From assembly GCA_030685235.1 (NCBI GenBank), contig MU839087.1:548194-612193 (forward strand): a stretch of DNA of 64,000 nucleotides, given 5' to 3'. The DNA comes from Copromyces sp. CBS 386.78 (Eukaryota; Ascomycota; Sordariomycetes; Sordariales; Sordariaceae). Positions 46,624 through 57,641 of the stretch are shown here, in pieces (position 1 is the stretch's first letter; every line of letters starts with the position of its first letter). Position numbers and translations under genes: made by a program. Under the pieces are notes generated by a model. That model was not told the DNA's origin. It was given only the letters and a program-made list of their open reading frames with translations, and searched no databases.

Positions 46624-47213
46624 TCACCGGTCCTTGTAAATCTTGGGGTTCCACCCTTCCTTGACCTCCTCCTCGGCCTGCTTCTGCTCCATCTTGGGGC
46701 GGATCTCGGCCTCGAGGCGTTCGCGCGCCCGCACGATCTTGCTCTGCAGGTAGAAGGAGCCGCCCTTCTCCGGATCGTTGACGTCGAACAGGCGCTTGAA
46801 CCGCTCCATGACCTCCTCCATGTTGGCCTGCGCGCCGTCGGCGGGCTTGTTGACGTCCAGGATCTTGCACGCCTCGTCGAGGGTCATGCCGCTGGTCAGG
46901 CTGGCGCGCCCTGCGGTGGAGTTACCGTTCTTTTGCTGCGCGCGCTGGTACTGCGAGGAGGCGGCCGCTTGCTTGTAGGCCTCGGCGAAGGCGCGGCCGA
47001 GCACGCGCGAGCCGACGACGACTACTTGGGTGATGAGACGGTAGGCCTAGCCGGAGGGAAAGAGAGGGTTTGTTAGTCATGGGTTTATGAGTGCGAGTGT
47101 GCTGTAGTCAAGCCAAGTCCGGGAACTCGGAGGCGAAGAGTTGCACATGACAACCGAACTACCATGCAAGGCGGCGCAGCTTTGTTTAACAAGGAAAATA
47201 ATAAGCATACCAT
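46624..47213 (-). CDS. pam16: PAM16/TIM16, mitochondrial presequence translocase motor subunit
   Basis: J-like inner-membrane protein that binds PAM18 and regulates mtHsp70 in protein import. Model: complement of join(46624..47046, 47211..47213), 141 residues. Exon 2 opens with AYRLITQVVVVGSRVLGRAF and AEAYKQAAASSQYQRA, the conserved membrane-proximal start. The J-like domain is GMTLDEACKILDVNKPADGA with DVNDPEKGGSFYLQSKIVRA; the HPD of true J proteins is replaced by DVN, as is normal for PAM16. The conserved Met is missing from exon 2. ATG at 47213 followed directly by GTATGC gives a first coding exon of exactly the start codon, with a 164-nt intron (CTAAC branch, GCTAG acceptor). An alternative ATG|GTAGTT at 47164 would do the same. 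Confidence 0.88.
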
Positions 47214-48142
47214 TTTGACTAATGAAGGAGGAAAGCTGGCCGCCGAAGTGGTGGCTAGCGATGGGACCGGGTTCGGTTGTTTGAGGGGGGGGCCTGTAGG
47301 GCTGGCAGATGGGTGTCTGCGTTGCGGATGCGGACGGGAGGTACTTTGGGGGAGTTTCGGTGGAGGAGGATGATCGATGGATAACGAACCGTCCCAGGCC
47401 GATAACGACGGCGCCGCCAGGAACTTTCAAAAAATTGAGCCGACGAGAGATTGGCCGGATTGCCGGAAATTCTTGGGCAGAGTCTTGGCATTCTTCCGGC
47501 AGCCCGTCAAGGTAGCAGAGGTACGTACCTGTTGCCTGCCCAGCCAAGTGCTTGGGTGCATGTCGATGACATGGTGCTACTTGCTGCTGTGAGCCTGTGA
47601 CGACTGCGATTGGACGGGATGAGGCAACAACCCACACCACAGCCTCCACCCACAGGGGCCTGGAGTCCTGGACAACTGAACCACAGCGCTTGAATGCTGC
47701 AGTAACCACTGAAGCACTGGAACAAAGTGGCCCGAGCAGCTGGCCGACAACCGTTTCACCTGAGACGGGAGGGAAGCTTCCACCACGACATGACACGAAT
47801 TGACATCTGAAAAGGAAGCAACACCTCATCATCACCACTCTTCGACTTGGCTGTGGCTTTTTGCTTTCACCACGCTCGCTAGTCCGCGATTCTCATCATC
47901 GAATCGACTTTTAATCATCCGTAACGACTGTGTTCCAACCCGCGAACGAGGGCTCAAGTGCAGCTATTGACAGTTTGCGCCTACATACGTCAGCTAGAAT
48001 ACCTGTTAGCATCAGCCCCTGGGACCCCATTCAAATCCCCCCCCTTGTTGACAATCGGGGAACGACAACGACAACTTCTATAATCACCACAACCACACTC
48101 CCTCACCTCCGAGCGGCGAACCACATCATCACATCACCAACC
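47214..48142. other. divergent upstream region of PAM16 and YIP1
   Basis: 929 bp between outward-facing starts. The right 300 bp are CA/AC-rich, a plausible YIP1 leader. Open frames (for example 47597..47803) lack family features. Confidence 0.5.
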
Positions 48143-49245
48143 ATGTCGCAATACTACGGCGCACCGCCAAACCAGGGTGGCTACGCCCCTCCCAACGCCC
48201 AGAACCTGCAGTTCTACCCCTCCTCATATACACAGCCCGTGTCTGGCCACGCGACACCCGCACAAGCAGCATACGGCTACGGCGGGCCCTCGTCGTCTGG
48301 CGGTGGCTATGGCGTAGGAACCGGCAGCGGCGGCTTCTCATCGGGCTTCGGTGGGGGTGTCGGCGGCGGCGTGGCCGGCGTCGGTGTTTCGGGTCGCATG
48401 GGCGAGCAGGGAGGACTGAGGACCGGATGGCTGGCGGCCTTTTCCACGGAAGGGTATGAGGGAGAGCCTCCTCTTTTGGAGGAGCTGGGTGTTAACTTTG
48501 GGCATATTCGGTCAAAGGCAAGCTTCTTTCCCCTCTCATTTGCAAGAGCTCTCTAGAGGACTACGTCAAACTAACAACATTGAAAAAAAAACAGACCTTA
48601 GCAGTCCTCAACCCCTTCGGCCGCATCGACCAACACCTAATGGATGACTCCGACATGGCCGGCCCTGTCCTCTTCTTCTTCCTCATGGGCACCTTCCTCC
48701 TGCTGTCAGGCCGCGTCCACTTCGGCTACATCTACGGCCTCGCCCTTTTCGGTTCCATCAGTCTGCACGTCATCCTCTCGCTAATGGCCCCCTCCGCTGG
48801 CCCCTCCGCTCCTAACGCCCCCGGCTCGGTGCCGGGAGGAGGAGCGCAAGCCTACTCCGCCTACCCCGGTCCCTCCGCAACCTCTGTCTCTTCGTCTTCC
48901 ATGTCCGCCGCGGACCACGACCACAACACCGGTCCCTCCACTTTGACCTTCGCCCGCTCCGCTTCTGTGTTGGGGTACTGCCTCCTGCCCCTGGTGATGA
49001 CCAGTCTTGTCGGGATCGTGATACCGATGGATACGCCCCTGGGAATTGTCTTGACGAGCGCCGCGATTCTGTGGTCGACGTACAGCGCTAGCGGCATCTT
49101 TTGCGCGGTGTCGAGAATGAGGAGCATGCGCGCGCTGGTGGCGTACCCGCTTGCGCTGTTCTATGTGGGTTTCGGTATCATGAGCGTGTTCAGTAGCAAG
49201 GGGACCGGGTCGCTTGCTAAGATCGCGGTGGCTCCTGCGTTGTGA
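48143..49245 (+). CDS. yip1: YIP1, Rab-interacting Golgi membrane protein
   Basis: Acts at ER-to-Golgi transport with Yif1 and Ypt1/Ypt31 Rab GTPases. Model: join(48143..48517, 48595..49245), 341 residues. The cytosolic N-terminus is Gly/Pro/Tyr-rich (MSQYYGAPPNQGGYAPPNAQ). The conserved segment GEPPLLEELGVNFGHIRSK joins across the intron to TLAVLNPFGRIDQHLMDDSD, the Yip1 signature. Five hydrophobic segments follow (PVLFFFLMGTFLLLSG, YIYGLALFGSISLHVIL, VLGYCLLPLVMTSLVGIV, LGIVLTSAAILWSTY, VAYPLALFYVGFGIMSVF). A Ser-rich loop at about residues 190-235 is an insertion. The intron uses a GC donor (AAG|GCAAGC) with CTAAC and CAG. Reading through would end the protein soon after, so the GC site is real. 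Confidence 0.93.
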
Positions 49246-50303
49246 TATGAGGGTTTGTGTGTGAGAGAGAGGGAGAGATAGAAGCAAAAAGTGGTAATGG
49301 GGTGGTGGAAGGGAGAAGGAGAGCAATATGTTAGGTACCTAATGATGAGGCTATGCTTGGGATGGGTTGGATTGGGTCAGTTGGTTGACTGGCTGGATGG
49401 TGTACTTACTACTGGGTATCAGATAGATGGGCAAAAGAAAACAAACGATTGTCACCATGATGACTTCTGCCTTTCGGTTTTCTTAACAGGTGTTGATGAG
49501 CTGGACAGAATGGACACTGTGAGTGATTACTATGGATGAAGCGGTTGACCCGACTCTTGTAGAATCGCGTAGTATGGAGGGACCAGGTACATGAAGCCCG
49601 ATATTGTCTTGGCTAAAGCTACATGGAGGAAAGCAATATATCAAAATGAGCAAAGCGGACACCGAACCACAAACTTAATGCCAAAGATTTCTGTTTGATC
49701 ATCATAATATCTATTAGATCCCTAGATCCATTCCTTTCCATTCCATTCCATTCATCCGTTGCAATAATCGAAGCTCTCAAGCTTCCCTTTCTTCTCTCAT
49801 AATGAGAACAGCACAAAAACGCTGTTAGCGACAGACCATGAGGAAAAACTGTAAGACGCAAAAGAAACAGTACAAAAAAATATAATAAAAAAAACCGAGC
49901 GCCCCCTACCCTCCCTGCCTCCCGGAACGCCCTCAGTAGTTGTAATAGCAACACCGACACACACTCATCTTCTACCAAGGTCAACAAGAAGACCCCAATA
50001 ACGACCAACAAAATGCGCAATGCCGCTTGCTTTTCTCTTTGAGTTCCGAACACCAGACCAGAAGACCGTAATCCAAAGCCAGTGAAACAGAACTTTTTGC
50101 GTGGAAAAATGATGAACAAGATATTCGGTTCATGACTGGAACCGGTGCTTTTGCTCAACAAAGCAAGGCAAGGCAAACATCCTTTGCCGCTCTTCCAGGC
50201 TCTCTCTGGCTTCGCTCTTTGTTTCGTGTCTCTCCTTACACTCTCCCTGCTCGTTCGTTCGTTTGTCCATCTTTTTTCTTTTCGTGGTAGTTCCGCACTC
50301 CCC
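49246..50303. other. intergenic region between convergent genes
   Basis: 1,058 bp between YIP1 (+) and the RCC1-type gene (-). A short AT-rich stretch near 49877-49895 and GAGAG repeats near 49262 are seen; no gene. Confidence 0.55.
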
Positions 50304-52182
50304 TTATTCCTTTGGCTCAGCGCCAAGAATAGAGTACTGACCACCCGCACCAGCAAAGATGATCTTACGATCGCGAATCGCCGAGTTATCGATGAGCGTG
50401 GGGGTCTCGATATCGTCCGTCGTGCCCTGGCCAGTCTGGTAGTTGGCCGAGAAGCCCCACGAGTAGACCTTGCCGTCCTCGGTGATGGCGAAGCTGTGGT
50501 CGGTGCCGGCAGCAACATGGACGATCTTGCCCTCGATGTCGGGGACAACAGCGGGCTGGACCAGGATTCTGGGCTTGTCCTTCTCATCAAAGATGGTGTT
50601 CTCCTCGGTAAACGAGTCGGAGGGGTGGCCGACCTGGTGCCCGTCGATGCGGCCCCACGTCAGCAGCTCACCCTTGTCGTTGGTCGCGAGCGAGTGGTGC
50701 TCGCCGCCGGCGATGTCGACGATCTTGTACTGCTTGAGCGAGTCGACCAGCTGCGGCTTGAGGATGAAGCCGCCGTCGGTGCCGGCCTCGGCTTCGATTC
50801 CGAGTTCGGCGTAGTTGTTGAGGCCCCAGCCGATCACCCGGCCCTTGGTGTCGATGATGAAGCAGTGGTATGAGCCGCAGGCGATCTTGGCGGCCTTGGC
50901 GCGGCCAGGAAGGGTGCCGATGCTGGCGGGGAAGAGGGCGCCGTTTTCGTCGCGCTCGAGAAGGCGGCGCGCAAGCTGGGCCTGTTGGCCGGCACCCCAG
51001 GCGAAAACCTTGTTCTTTTCGTCGAGGGCGAGAACGTGGTTAGAGCCAACGGCAAGTTGCTTGATCTTGCTGAGCTGGGTAATGAGGGCGGGGGTCTTCT
51101 GGATCAAGATGTTTCTGGTGAAGCCGAGAATACCTTCGTTTGACTGCGGAGATCAGTTAGCATCGGTGAACATAATCTGAAGGCGCGGGACCAAGAAAAA
51201 GTCAACTTACCCTGAAAGTACCCCATCCGAACACATGACCGGTAGCGGTCAAGGCAAAGGTGGCGCTGTCGCTGGCGACAACCTGAACCCAGGTAGTACC
51301 CTCGGGAACGCCCGTGGTGTCAATCTCGCCGGGCGTGCTCTCCTTGGGGTTGAGGCCAGTGTCGTCCTCGTCCTCAGAATCGGACTCATCATCAGCATCG
51401 CGGAGACCACCATCCCAAGTCGTGTCGCGGCCGAGAGCGCCCTGGTCGTTGACACCCCAAGTGAGGATCTTGTTGTCCTTGGTGAGAGCAGCGACGTGCA
51501 TGCCGCCACAAGCGACCTGGACGACGCCGCTGAGGTTGTGGTTGATGCGGGGGCGTTTGACGTCAATCGGCTTCTTTCCATCGTACTTCATGCTGCCGAG
51601 ACCGAGCTCTCCGGAGCTACCCTCGCCAAAGACAAAGATGTCCATCACCTGGGTGGGCGCCTCATTGATCACCTTGCCCAAAGGCTTCTGCTTGGGTTCC
51701 GGCTTGGGCTTCGGGGCGGCCTTGGCCTTCTTGGGCGCGGGCTTCGGGGCTTCATCTTCGTCGGTCTTGGCCCTCTTTGCGCTGGGGCGAGTGCCTTTGA
51801 CCTGTTTCTCATCGGCGATCTCCTCCTCCTCCCCCTCCTCGTCCTCCTCGCGCTTGCGCTTGGCGCCGGCGACGCTGTTCTCCTTGTCGGAATCCTCAGC
51901 GGTCTTCGCGGCAGCCTTCTTAGCGGCAGCAGTCTTCTTAGGCGCGGCAGCCTTCTTGGGAGCAGCAGCCTTCTTGGGAGCAGCAGCCTTCTTGGGCGCG
52001 GCGGCCTTCTTGGCGGCGGCGGTTTTGGGCGCGGCCTTGGGCTTCTCGTCGTCCTTCTTAGCGACCTTCGCGGTCGTCTTCTTGGTGACAGTAGTAGTGG
52101 TCTTCAACTTCTTGGTCGTTGTTTTGGCGGCAGGCACGTTCTCCTTCGCGGCCTGCGTCGCGGCGGCTCTCTTGGGAGGCAT
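50304..52182 (-). CDS. RCC1-family Ran guanine-nucleotide exchange factor
   Basis: Chromatin-bound exchange factor that loads Ran with GTP (Pim1/Srm1/RCC1). Model: complement of join(50304..51143, 51211..52182), 603 residues, one 67-nt intron. Residues 1-175 form a histone-H1-like basic tail with tandem AAAPKK units and a KRKREEDEEGEEEE segment, likely for nuclear import and DNA binding. The seven-bladed propeller starts at VMDIFVFGEGSSGELGLG and shows the repeat pattern G.NHVLAL..., W G..... Q.G (VACGGMHVAALTKDNKILTW, QLAVGSNHVLALDEKNKVFA, IACGSYHCFIIDTKGRVIGW, HVAAGTDHSFAITEDGKVYS). An acidic insertion (DADDESDSEDEDDTG) sits in blade 2. Vertebrate RCC1 is about 420 residues; the excess is the N-terminal tail. 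A 319-codon antisense frame is a codon-bias shadow. Confidence 0.94.
51930..52022 (-). repeat. 18-nt tandem units encoding AAAPKK
   Basis: Four to five near-identical copies of GCTGCTGCTCCCAAGAAG-like units on the minus strand lie in the basic tail of the RCC1-type protein. They are expected to be length-variable. Confidence 0.85.
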
Positions 52183-53526
52183 GATGTGAAGTGATTCTGA
52201 GATTTGTGGTGGTTGGGATTTCTTTTTCTCGAGGACGGATTCCGAGCTGTCGAGGTGCTAAGGAGCAGTACTGAGAGCTGGAATGGGGACAATTGGTTGA
52301 TATCGAGGATGTTGCAAGCTGAATTGTTTGGAAAGACGCGTTGTTAATTTTGTGCGATGCGCAAAGAGTGGGTTGATGTTGTGAGGGTTACCCTGTCGCG
52401 ATTGGGAAAAGGTTGGATTGTTATTGACAACAGGGGGTGCGCAAATATACGGAAGTGGAATGGCGGAGACCGGAGAGCAAAGGGATTTGGCGCCGCTTTC
52501 TTATTGAGCGAAGGGGAGAGGGGTGTGGGTGGTCTTTGCGTCGCAAAGAAAAAATCGATGCATGCACTCTCCTTTTCAGTTGGCTATTGACGTCGGCCGC
52601 GGTGAGAGAAGTGGATCCCTTCCCGACTTCAATGAACAATAGGAGTGAGGCTCTCTCAATACCATTCATCTCTCACCTCATCACTTGTCAGCCCACGGCA
52701 AAGCTCATCGCCTCACCCAATTTTGGCCTCACCGTCCGACGGTAACGCTACCAGCGAACCGAATGCTCAAATTTTGTTTGGGATATGGGTTACAATAACG
52801 GATCCATACCGAACCCCCCCCTCCCCCTGCCGCTACCCGCCAAGTGACGCATCGCAATAGCAACCAGCAGGATAACAACAAAGCAAGAATTCCCTGTGAG
52901 ACGCGTTCTTTGTCCCATTGGTCATTGACCATGCACCTGCATCAACTCGAATATTCTGCACAATAGCACTGCACCCATTGAGAACATGGTCGTCCAATGT
53001 TCGGATGAAAAATGCAAAAGGTATTTTAGCCCGGTTTGCGGTAGTCGCTCAGGTACCCTAGAATGTACCACACACCGCTGTCCCTGTCCGCTTCTACAGA
53101 CACGGCACGGGACTGACATGACGATGCTTGGTGATCTGCTGTTCCCCTGAACCATGTGCGAGACGACGCTTTCTGCCGGGCGGTCAAGCCCTCCACGCTT
53201 TGATCCCTCGCTTTGACATGGGTCTTGGCAGCTGGACTTTCTGCAACGGGTGGTCCGAGCTTGTTGCGGAATTCGCCCGATGCTCACCAGCTTCCTCGTC
53301 GAACCTCTAGATGGAACAAACGACGATGGGGGGAAGTGTCACTGTCACTGTCAGACATGTCACTTGGGTGTTTCGTAGGCCCAAGATTGTATCCGCGTGT
53401 CTCATGTGAATACACTTTAAATCACTTGCGCTACCGCTTACTTGTGCAAAGGAGATCATGTGCAATGGCATCTTCAGGACTCAAAAGCACCTCACATAGA
53501 ACCGACAAGTTTTCAGAAATATGCAT
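52183..53526. other. intergenic region upstream of RCC1-type gene
   Basis: 1.3 kb of mixed composition, with only short or featureless open frames. No RNA gene is recognised. Confidence 0.5.
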
Positions 53527-54414
53527 TTACCATTTCCTTTGCTTTCTACCACCGTTTCCACGGCCTCCTTTCCGACGACTACTTCCGCCGTTGCCATTGT
53601 CAGCTGCTGCTTCCTGCTCTTTCCTGCGCCTTTCCAATTCGGCCTTTTCCTCCTCTTCCCGCTCGAGCTGGGACTTGGTGTCTGCCACGATCCCTTGCAA
53701 CGTCGGCCCAGGAATCCGCCACTTCTTCCTCTTCTTCTTGGTGTTTCGGCTGAAGAACGACGTTCCTCGCGTGAAAACCCCCCGCAAATCCTCCCATACC
53801 GACACCAGCCACGGCCTAGCATCGCATCTCAGCCATTTCGTCCAGTCCCAAAACAGAATTTGGAATTTGGTGAGACCCCCGATTGGGGAAGCATGAGATG
53901 AACCTCGGTTTGCAAATGGGTCGTAGTTCACAAAGGCGTATACGTTGATCCACAAGTCCCCGAGCATGATGAAAGGGGCTTTGGCGATTAGCCACAGTAT
54001 CGCCCTGATGCGATGACGGATGCTCCAAGTAACAATGGCTTGCCACAGGAGCTGTAAGAAGCCGAGGAAGAGAGAACCCCGGGCGCTTACGGTCGGGATT
54101 CCAAGCCCAAGAAAAGAGCTTGGCGTGCTGAGCAAGGGAATCATATCGCCCAGCCCACCATCCGCAACCGGTTCCTTGTGGGCTTCTCCTGCAACCGAAG
54201 CATGGTCGACCATCGGAGTCGTGATAGCCGCCGTGGTGTAGTGTCTCGAGACATTATCCTGTGTCGCGTGGCCGGTCCAGTAGATGTCGTTGTCGCGGCC
54301 GGCGACCATTCCGTCTCGTATCCATCCGCTGACAATGCCGGCTCCTCCAAGTCCCACCACGTTTCCTGATATTGTTGGTCCGCTCAATGCCGGTATTAAT
54401 GGTGCTGTTATCAT
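53527..54414 (-). CDS. hypothetical protein with hydrophobic centre and basic coiled-coil tail
   Basis: Intronless frame of 295 residues, not recognised. The N-terminal 110 residues are Gly/Thr-rich. Residues about 110-165 hold two hydrophobic stretches (GSLFLGFLQLLWQAIVTW and ILWLIAKAPFIMLGDLWINV), suggesting one or two membrane segments. Residues 180-225 contain aromatic-rich FQILFWDWTKWLRCDARPWL. The C-terminus is basic and coiled (LEREEEEKAELERRRKEQEA) and ends in Gly/Arg/Lys (GGRGNGGRKQRKW). It lies 108 bp after the cysteine-rich gene on the same strand. Length and the structured hydrophobic centre favour a real gene. The role is unknown. Confidence 0.65.
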   Translation of the reverse strand: MITAPLIPALSGPTISGNVVGLGGAGIVSGWIRDGMVAGRDNDIYWTGHATQDNVSRHYTTAAITTPMVDHASVAGEAHKEPVADGGLGDMIPLLSTPSSFLGLGIPTVSARGSLFLGFLQLLWQAIVTWSIRHRIRAILWLIAKAPFIMLGDLWINVYAFVNYDPFANRGSSHASPIGGLTKFQILFWDWTKWLRCDARPWLVSVWEDLRGVFTRGTSFFSRNTKKKRKKWRIPGPTLQGIVADTKSQLEREEEEKAELERRRKEQEAAADNGNGGSSRRKGGRGNGGRKQRKW

Positions 54415-54522
54415 GGTTTAAAGATAGTTGAAAAGAAGCGAAAAGTTCGTCGAGCTGCCAATCTCTCTCTGTGTCACTCTCTGGAACACAGCGTCCCCAG
54501 TGCGCACTCTTGTGGTCGGAGT

Positions 54523-55389
54523 CTAGTTCTTGGTGGTGAAGTCGGTCTCGAATTCCGTCGGGTTGAAGCCTCCATCGGCAGCCTTTTCGCAAGTGCATGC
54601 GTCTGTTCGAAAACCATGTATGGTTGGTTAGTCATCATGTTCTACATCACGTCACGCCATGTTGTTTCAGATAGGGAAGAGGTGTTTACCGGCAGGACGA
54701 GTGCCGCAAGCGCAGGCGTTACCCGCGGGCTTCTGGTTCTCGGTCGAGGCACGATCACACGTGCACTGTCCGGCAGGGCGAGCACGGCATGAGCAGCGAG
54801 GGCCCTCGACAGCGTTCTCGGAGTTGGCCTTGTCGCAGGTGCAGTGCAGAGCAGACTGCTTGCCGCAAGAGCAAGTGGCTTGCTTGGCTGAAGTAGGTAG
54901 GGTCCGTTAGTTGATTATCCAAAAAGAGTCAAGGAAAAAATAAAAGGAACGAAAAAAGAGCGGTTTGGTGTTGTTATGTTAAAAATGCAAAAGTCAAGAA
55001 TGGCATCCAAGAACGGGACCCAGTTGCAGGAACGTGAAGTGGGAGCAGTGGGGAAAAGGCAGAAGACAAAAAGAGCCAGCGACGGATACGCGCGGCGTGA
55101 TCTCTTTCCCAAAAGATGGAGCCTTCTCCGTTCCAAAAAAAGCGAGCGAGAAAAAAAGGATTTTGCGTTGGGGTCCGCCCGGTAGGGCAAAGATCGATGG
55201 GCCGGACGATGGAGTGTGATGGAGCCATTGGAGCGTGATGGAGTCAAGTGGAGATCAGGGGGCACACGGGAAACGACATTGGTGACCACTAGAGCCTCAG
55301 GACGGGAGTTTTCAAGGATATGACTTACCACAGACGCACTCAGCGCTCTTGCCGCAGCAAGTGGAGGCCTTCGCAACAGGAGCAGACAT
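54523..55389 (-). CDS. small cysteine-rich protein, metallothionein-like
   Basis: Model: complement of join(54523..54602, 54690..54887, 55329..55389), 112 residues with 16 cysteines, in frame, GT-AG introns. Cysteines fall in C-x-C or CC pairs: STCCGKSAECVC, then TCSCGKQSALHCTC, PRCSCRARPAGQCTC, NACACGTRPADACTC. The C-terminus EKAADGGFNPTEFETDFTTK is conserved-looking and acidic. There is no signal peptide, so it is probably cytosolic. The C-x-C spacing fits metal (copper or zinc) binding, and homologous small Cys-rich proteins are common in filamentous ascomycetes, but the classic Neurospora copper metallothionein is only about 26 residues and different. The first intron is 441 nt, much longer than others here. 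Confidence 0.85.
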
Positions 55390-56456
55390 GTTGACTAGGT
55401 AAGAGGTATGTGTTGATGTTTGTTGTGGTGGTGATGCAAGTTGTTGGTGGTTTGACACGGCGCAAATCGATGTCCCAAGTTTGTTGTAAATGGTGCAGAA
55501 GAAGGCGGGACTAGCCTTGGCTCGTAGGGCAGGTGTAAGTTGAGCGTGAGCGGTGTTGAGCTTCTGATTGTTTCTGGTTGCTATTGAAGATCTTGATGAT
55601 CATGACAAGAGGTGAAACGCTTCTCTACAGACGGAGGAAGCCAGTCTTATATCTGAAATCGGCTGATGTCACAGACAACCTGTCTTGGACTTGCAACTGT
55701 TTGCGACAGGGCTGGCAACAACGATGCCTGGCTGAGACAGCGGTGTGGGGTTTCCGCCGCGTCTAGGTCCATCGAACACCCAAACCAGGGGTCCAAAATG
55801 CCCTGTCGGAGCCGCAATGGGGTCATTCAGATCTCTTTTGCTTCTCATTGGTGGATTTGGCGGGAGACGCACGGTGCTGGCCAATCAGAGAGCAGGTATT
55901 TCTCATCACATCTTTGTTTTGTAGCCCCTGATCAGCCCACTCCTCGACCGATGACATGCTCTCACAACCGCCTCGGCACCATTGGCTCCAACCACCATGA
56001 TGATGACCATGATGATCATTCGTTTCCTCTGTTGATGCTTGATGCCGTTTCCAGAGGTCCAACTCCCATCATAAGCAGGCCCAGAAGGTTCGAGACGTTG
56101 GTAAACAGCATGGTTGTGGAACGACATTGGTCATCCAGCTCCGTTTGACTGCAGTTTTGTCGTGCGTGTCTCTTTCCACCACCAACACACTTGCGGCTGG
56201 TCATCATGAGAAACGACATCACTTGCCAGCGGGCAGTTGGAAGTGCATTACAACTGCCCCATGCTTTCCTTCCTGGACTATTTACACGTTCAAGCATATC
56301 GATTTGAACAAATGTTTGCATGGGAGCTCGCTTTGTCCAGGCTGAATCTGAGGGTCTTTGACAAAGCCGCCTACTGATGGGAAGACGGGCAAGCTATAGC
56401 AAAGACCTTCCGGACAATGGTGATGACATGTTGCCCAAACAGCAAGCAGCGATGTC
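55390..56456. other. intergenic region upstream of the cysteine-rich gene
   Basis: 1.07 kb with a repeated ATGATGATGACCATGATGATC stretch split near 55998. Open frames are featureless. Promoter of the cysteine-rich gene expected in the first several hundred bp. Confidence 0.5.
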
Positions 56457-57641
56457 TTAGCTCTTGGAGAACAAGTATACCTCAACGGTTTGGGCCTCGT
56501 CATACAGAACAGGGAGCGGCAGCTTCACCTCCTCCTCTACCGACCATCCATCTTTCGACATGAGGTCAAAGAACTCCCTCTCGTCAGAGTGCCTTGGCTT
56601 TGTGGAGAGCAAGATCTTGGTGTTGGAAGGGCTGGAATGCTGAGCAGAATGGGCACGGACGGCGGAAAGAGTCTTAACCAGGATGGGCAGCAGGTCATTA
56701 TACGTGCAGTCGCTTAGAATCACCAGGTCCCACGCCCGCGATGTCACCTCTGGCCCAAATACGCCATCCTTTCCGTCTTCCCAGTCCAAGTTTTCGTACA
56801 TCACAGAGCAGGCCGTCTGGTCCGCCGAGCGGGCAATGTTTGCCAACGTCCGTTCTTCAGCGTCGGGGAGATCGGTCATGAGGAGGGTCGATTTCTCTGC
56901 TGTCGCTTGCGACGATACTCCAAGGATGCGCGCAACACCGAGGCCCAAGATGCCCACACCGCAGCCTAGCTCCATGATGTTCAGAGGACCATCATTTTGT
57001 TGCAAAATGTTTGCCAACATAGGCAAAGACGCCTTGGTAGTGGTACTGCTGCTGTTAGGAGCCGCCGTTTGACCAAGGATCATGTTGGCAACAAAAGAGG
57101 CGGTGGTGAGGCCGCCATCCCATACATGACGAGCCATGCTCTCACCCATTTCCTCTTCCACCTGAAGTGTCGCGGTTCCGCCAGGCAAGCGCAAGCTCCG
57201 GAAGCAAACGCGGCTAGTCGGGCCAGGTGCGAGATCTGCAAAAACGGGAAGAATCAAGCCGTCCCCAGTGCCAGAACTGATGTCGTCGGTGATGAGGGCC
57301 GTAAGTTGTCGGCTGGTTGGCCGGACCTGGACCGTCTCGATCGGCTGTGGTGGAAGCTGAACATCGACCTTCAAGACGCGCATTCCGGCCCTCCAAGTTG
57401 GAGGGATCTTTGGCGTCAGGATGATGGGCACCGGGCCACTTTGCGGGTTTGGTGGAGCGCCGGCTCCGATGATGGAAAGCTGTATCGGCTCATGAGGGCA
57501 CAGGAATTTGTCGCTCAGGTCGGTTGTGATGGTGAGAACCAGTTTCAGTGTTTTGTGCCCTGACCTGCCCTGCTCAACCACAGGTGGCCGACAAAATCGG
57601 ATATAGTGCATGTTGAAAACTTCTGTTCGCGATGGGCGCAA
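56457..57641 (-). CDS. seven-beta-strand methyltransferase, METTL21/Methyltransf_16 type
   Basis: Single exon, up to 394 residues; the Met at residue 11 (MHYIRFCRPP) is an equally good start. SAM-binding motif I is IMELGCGVGILGLGVARIL near residue 225, preceded by VWDGGLTTASFVANMI, the usual W-[DE]-x-[AG] region of this family. The post-motif Asp lies in LLMTDLPDAEERTLANIA, and motif IV is WDLVILSDCTYNDLLPILVK. The DxxY-like DCTYND is typical of family 16 protein-lysine methyltransferases, which modify elongation factors, chaperones or ribosomal proteins. The specific substrate cannot be inferred. The 180-residue N-terminal part is beta-rich and longer than in yeast members. Ends VEVYLFSKS. 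Confidence 0.88.
   Translation of the reverse strand: MRPSRTEVFNMHYIRFCRPPVVEQGRSGHKTLKLVLTITTDLSDKFLCPHEPIQLSIIGAGAPPNPQSGPVPIILTPKIPPTWRAGMRVLKVDVQLPPQPIETVQVRPTSRQLTALITDDISSGTGDGLILPVFADLAPGPTSRVCFRSLRLPGGTATLQVEEEMGESMARHVWDGGLTTASFVANMILGQTAAPNSSSTTTKASLPMLANILQQNDGPLNIMELGCGVGILGLGVARILGVSSQATAEKSTLLMTDLPDAEERTLANIARSADQTACSVMYENLDWEDGKDGVFGPEVTSRAWDLVILSDCTYNDLLPILVKTLSAVRAHSAQHSSPSNTKILLSTKPRHSDEREFFDLMSKDGWSVEEEVKLPLPVLYDEAQTVEVYLFSKS

Noticed and set aside
51235..52194. 319-codon plus-strand frame opposite the RCC1-type gene
   Set aside because: Antisense to the AAAPKK repeats and propeller; its Leu/Gly repeats mirror them. No family match.
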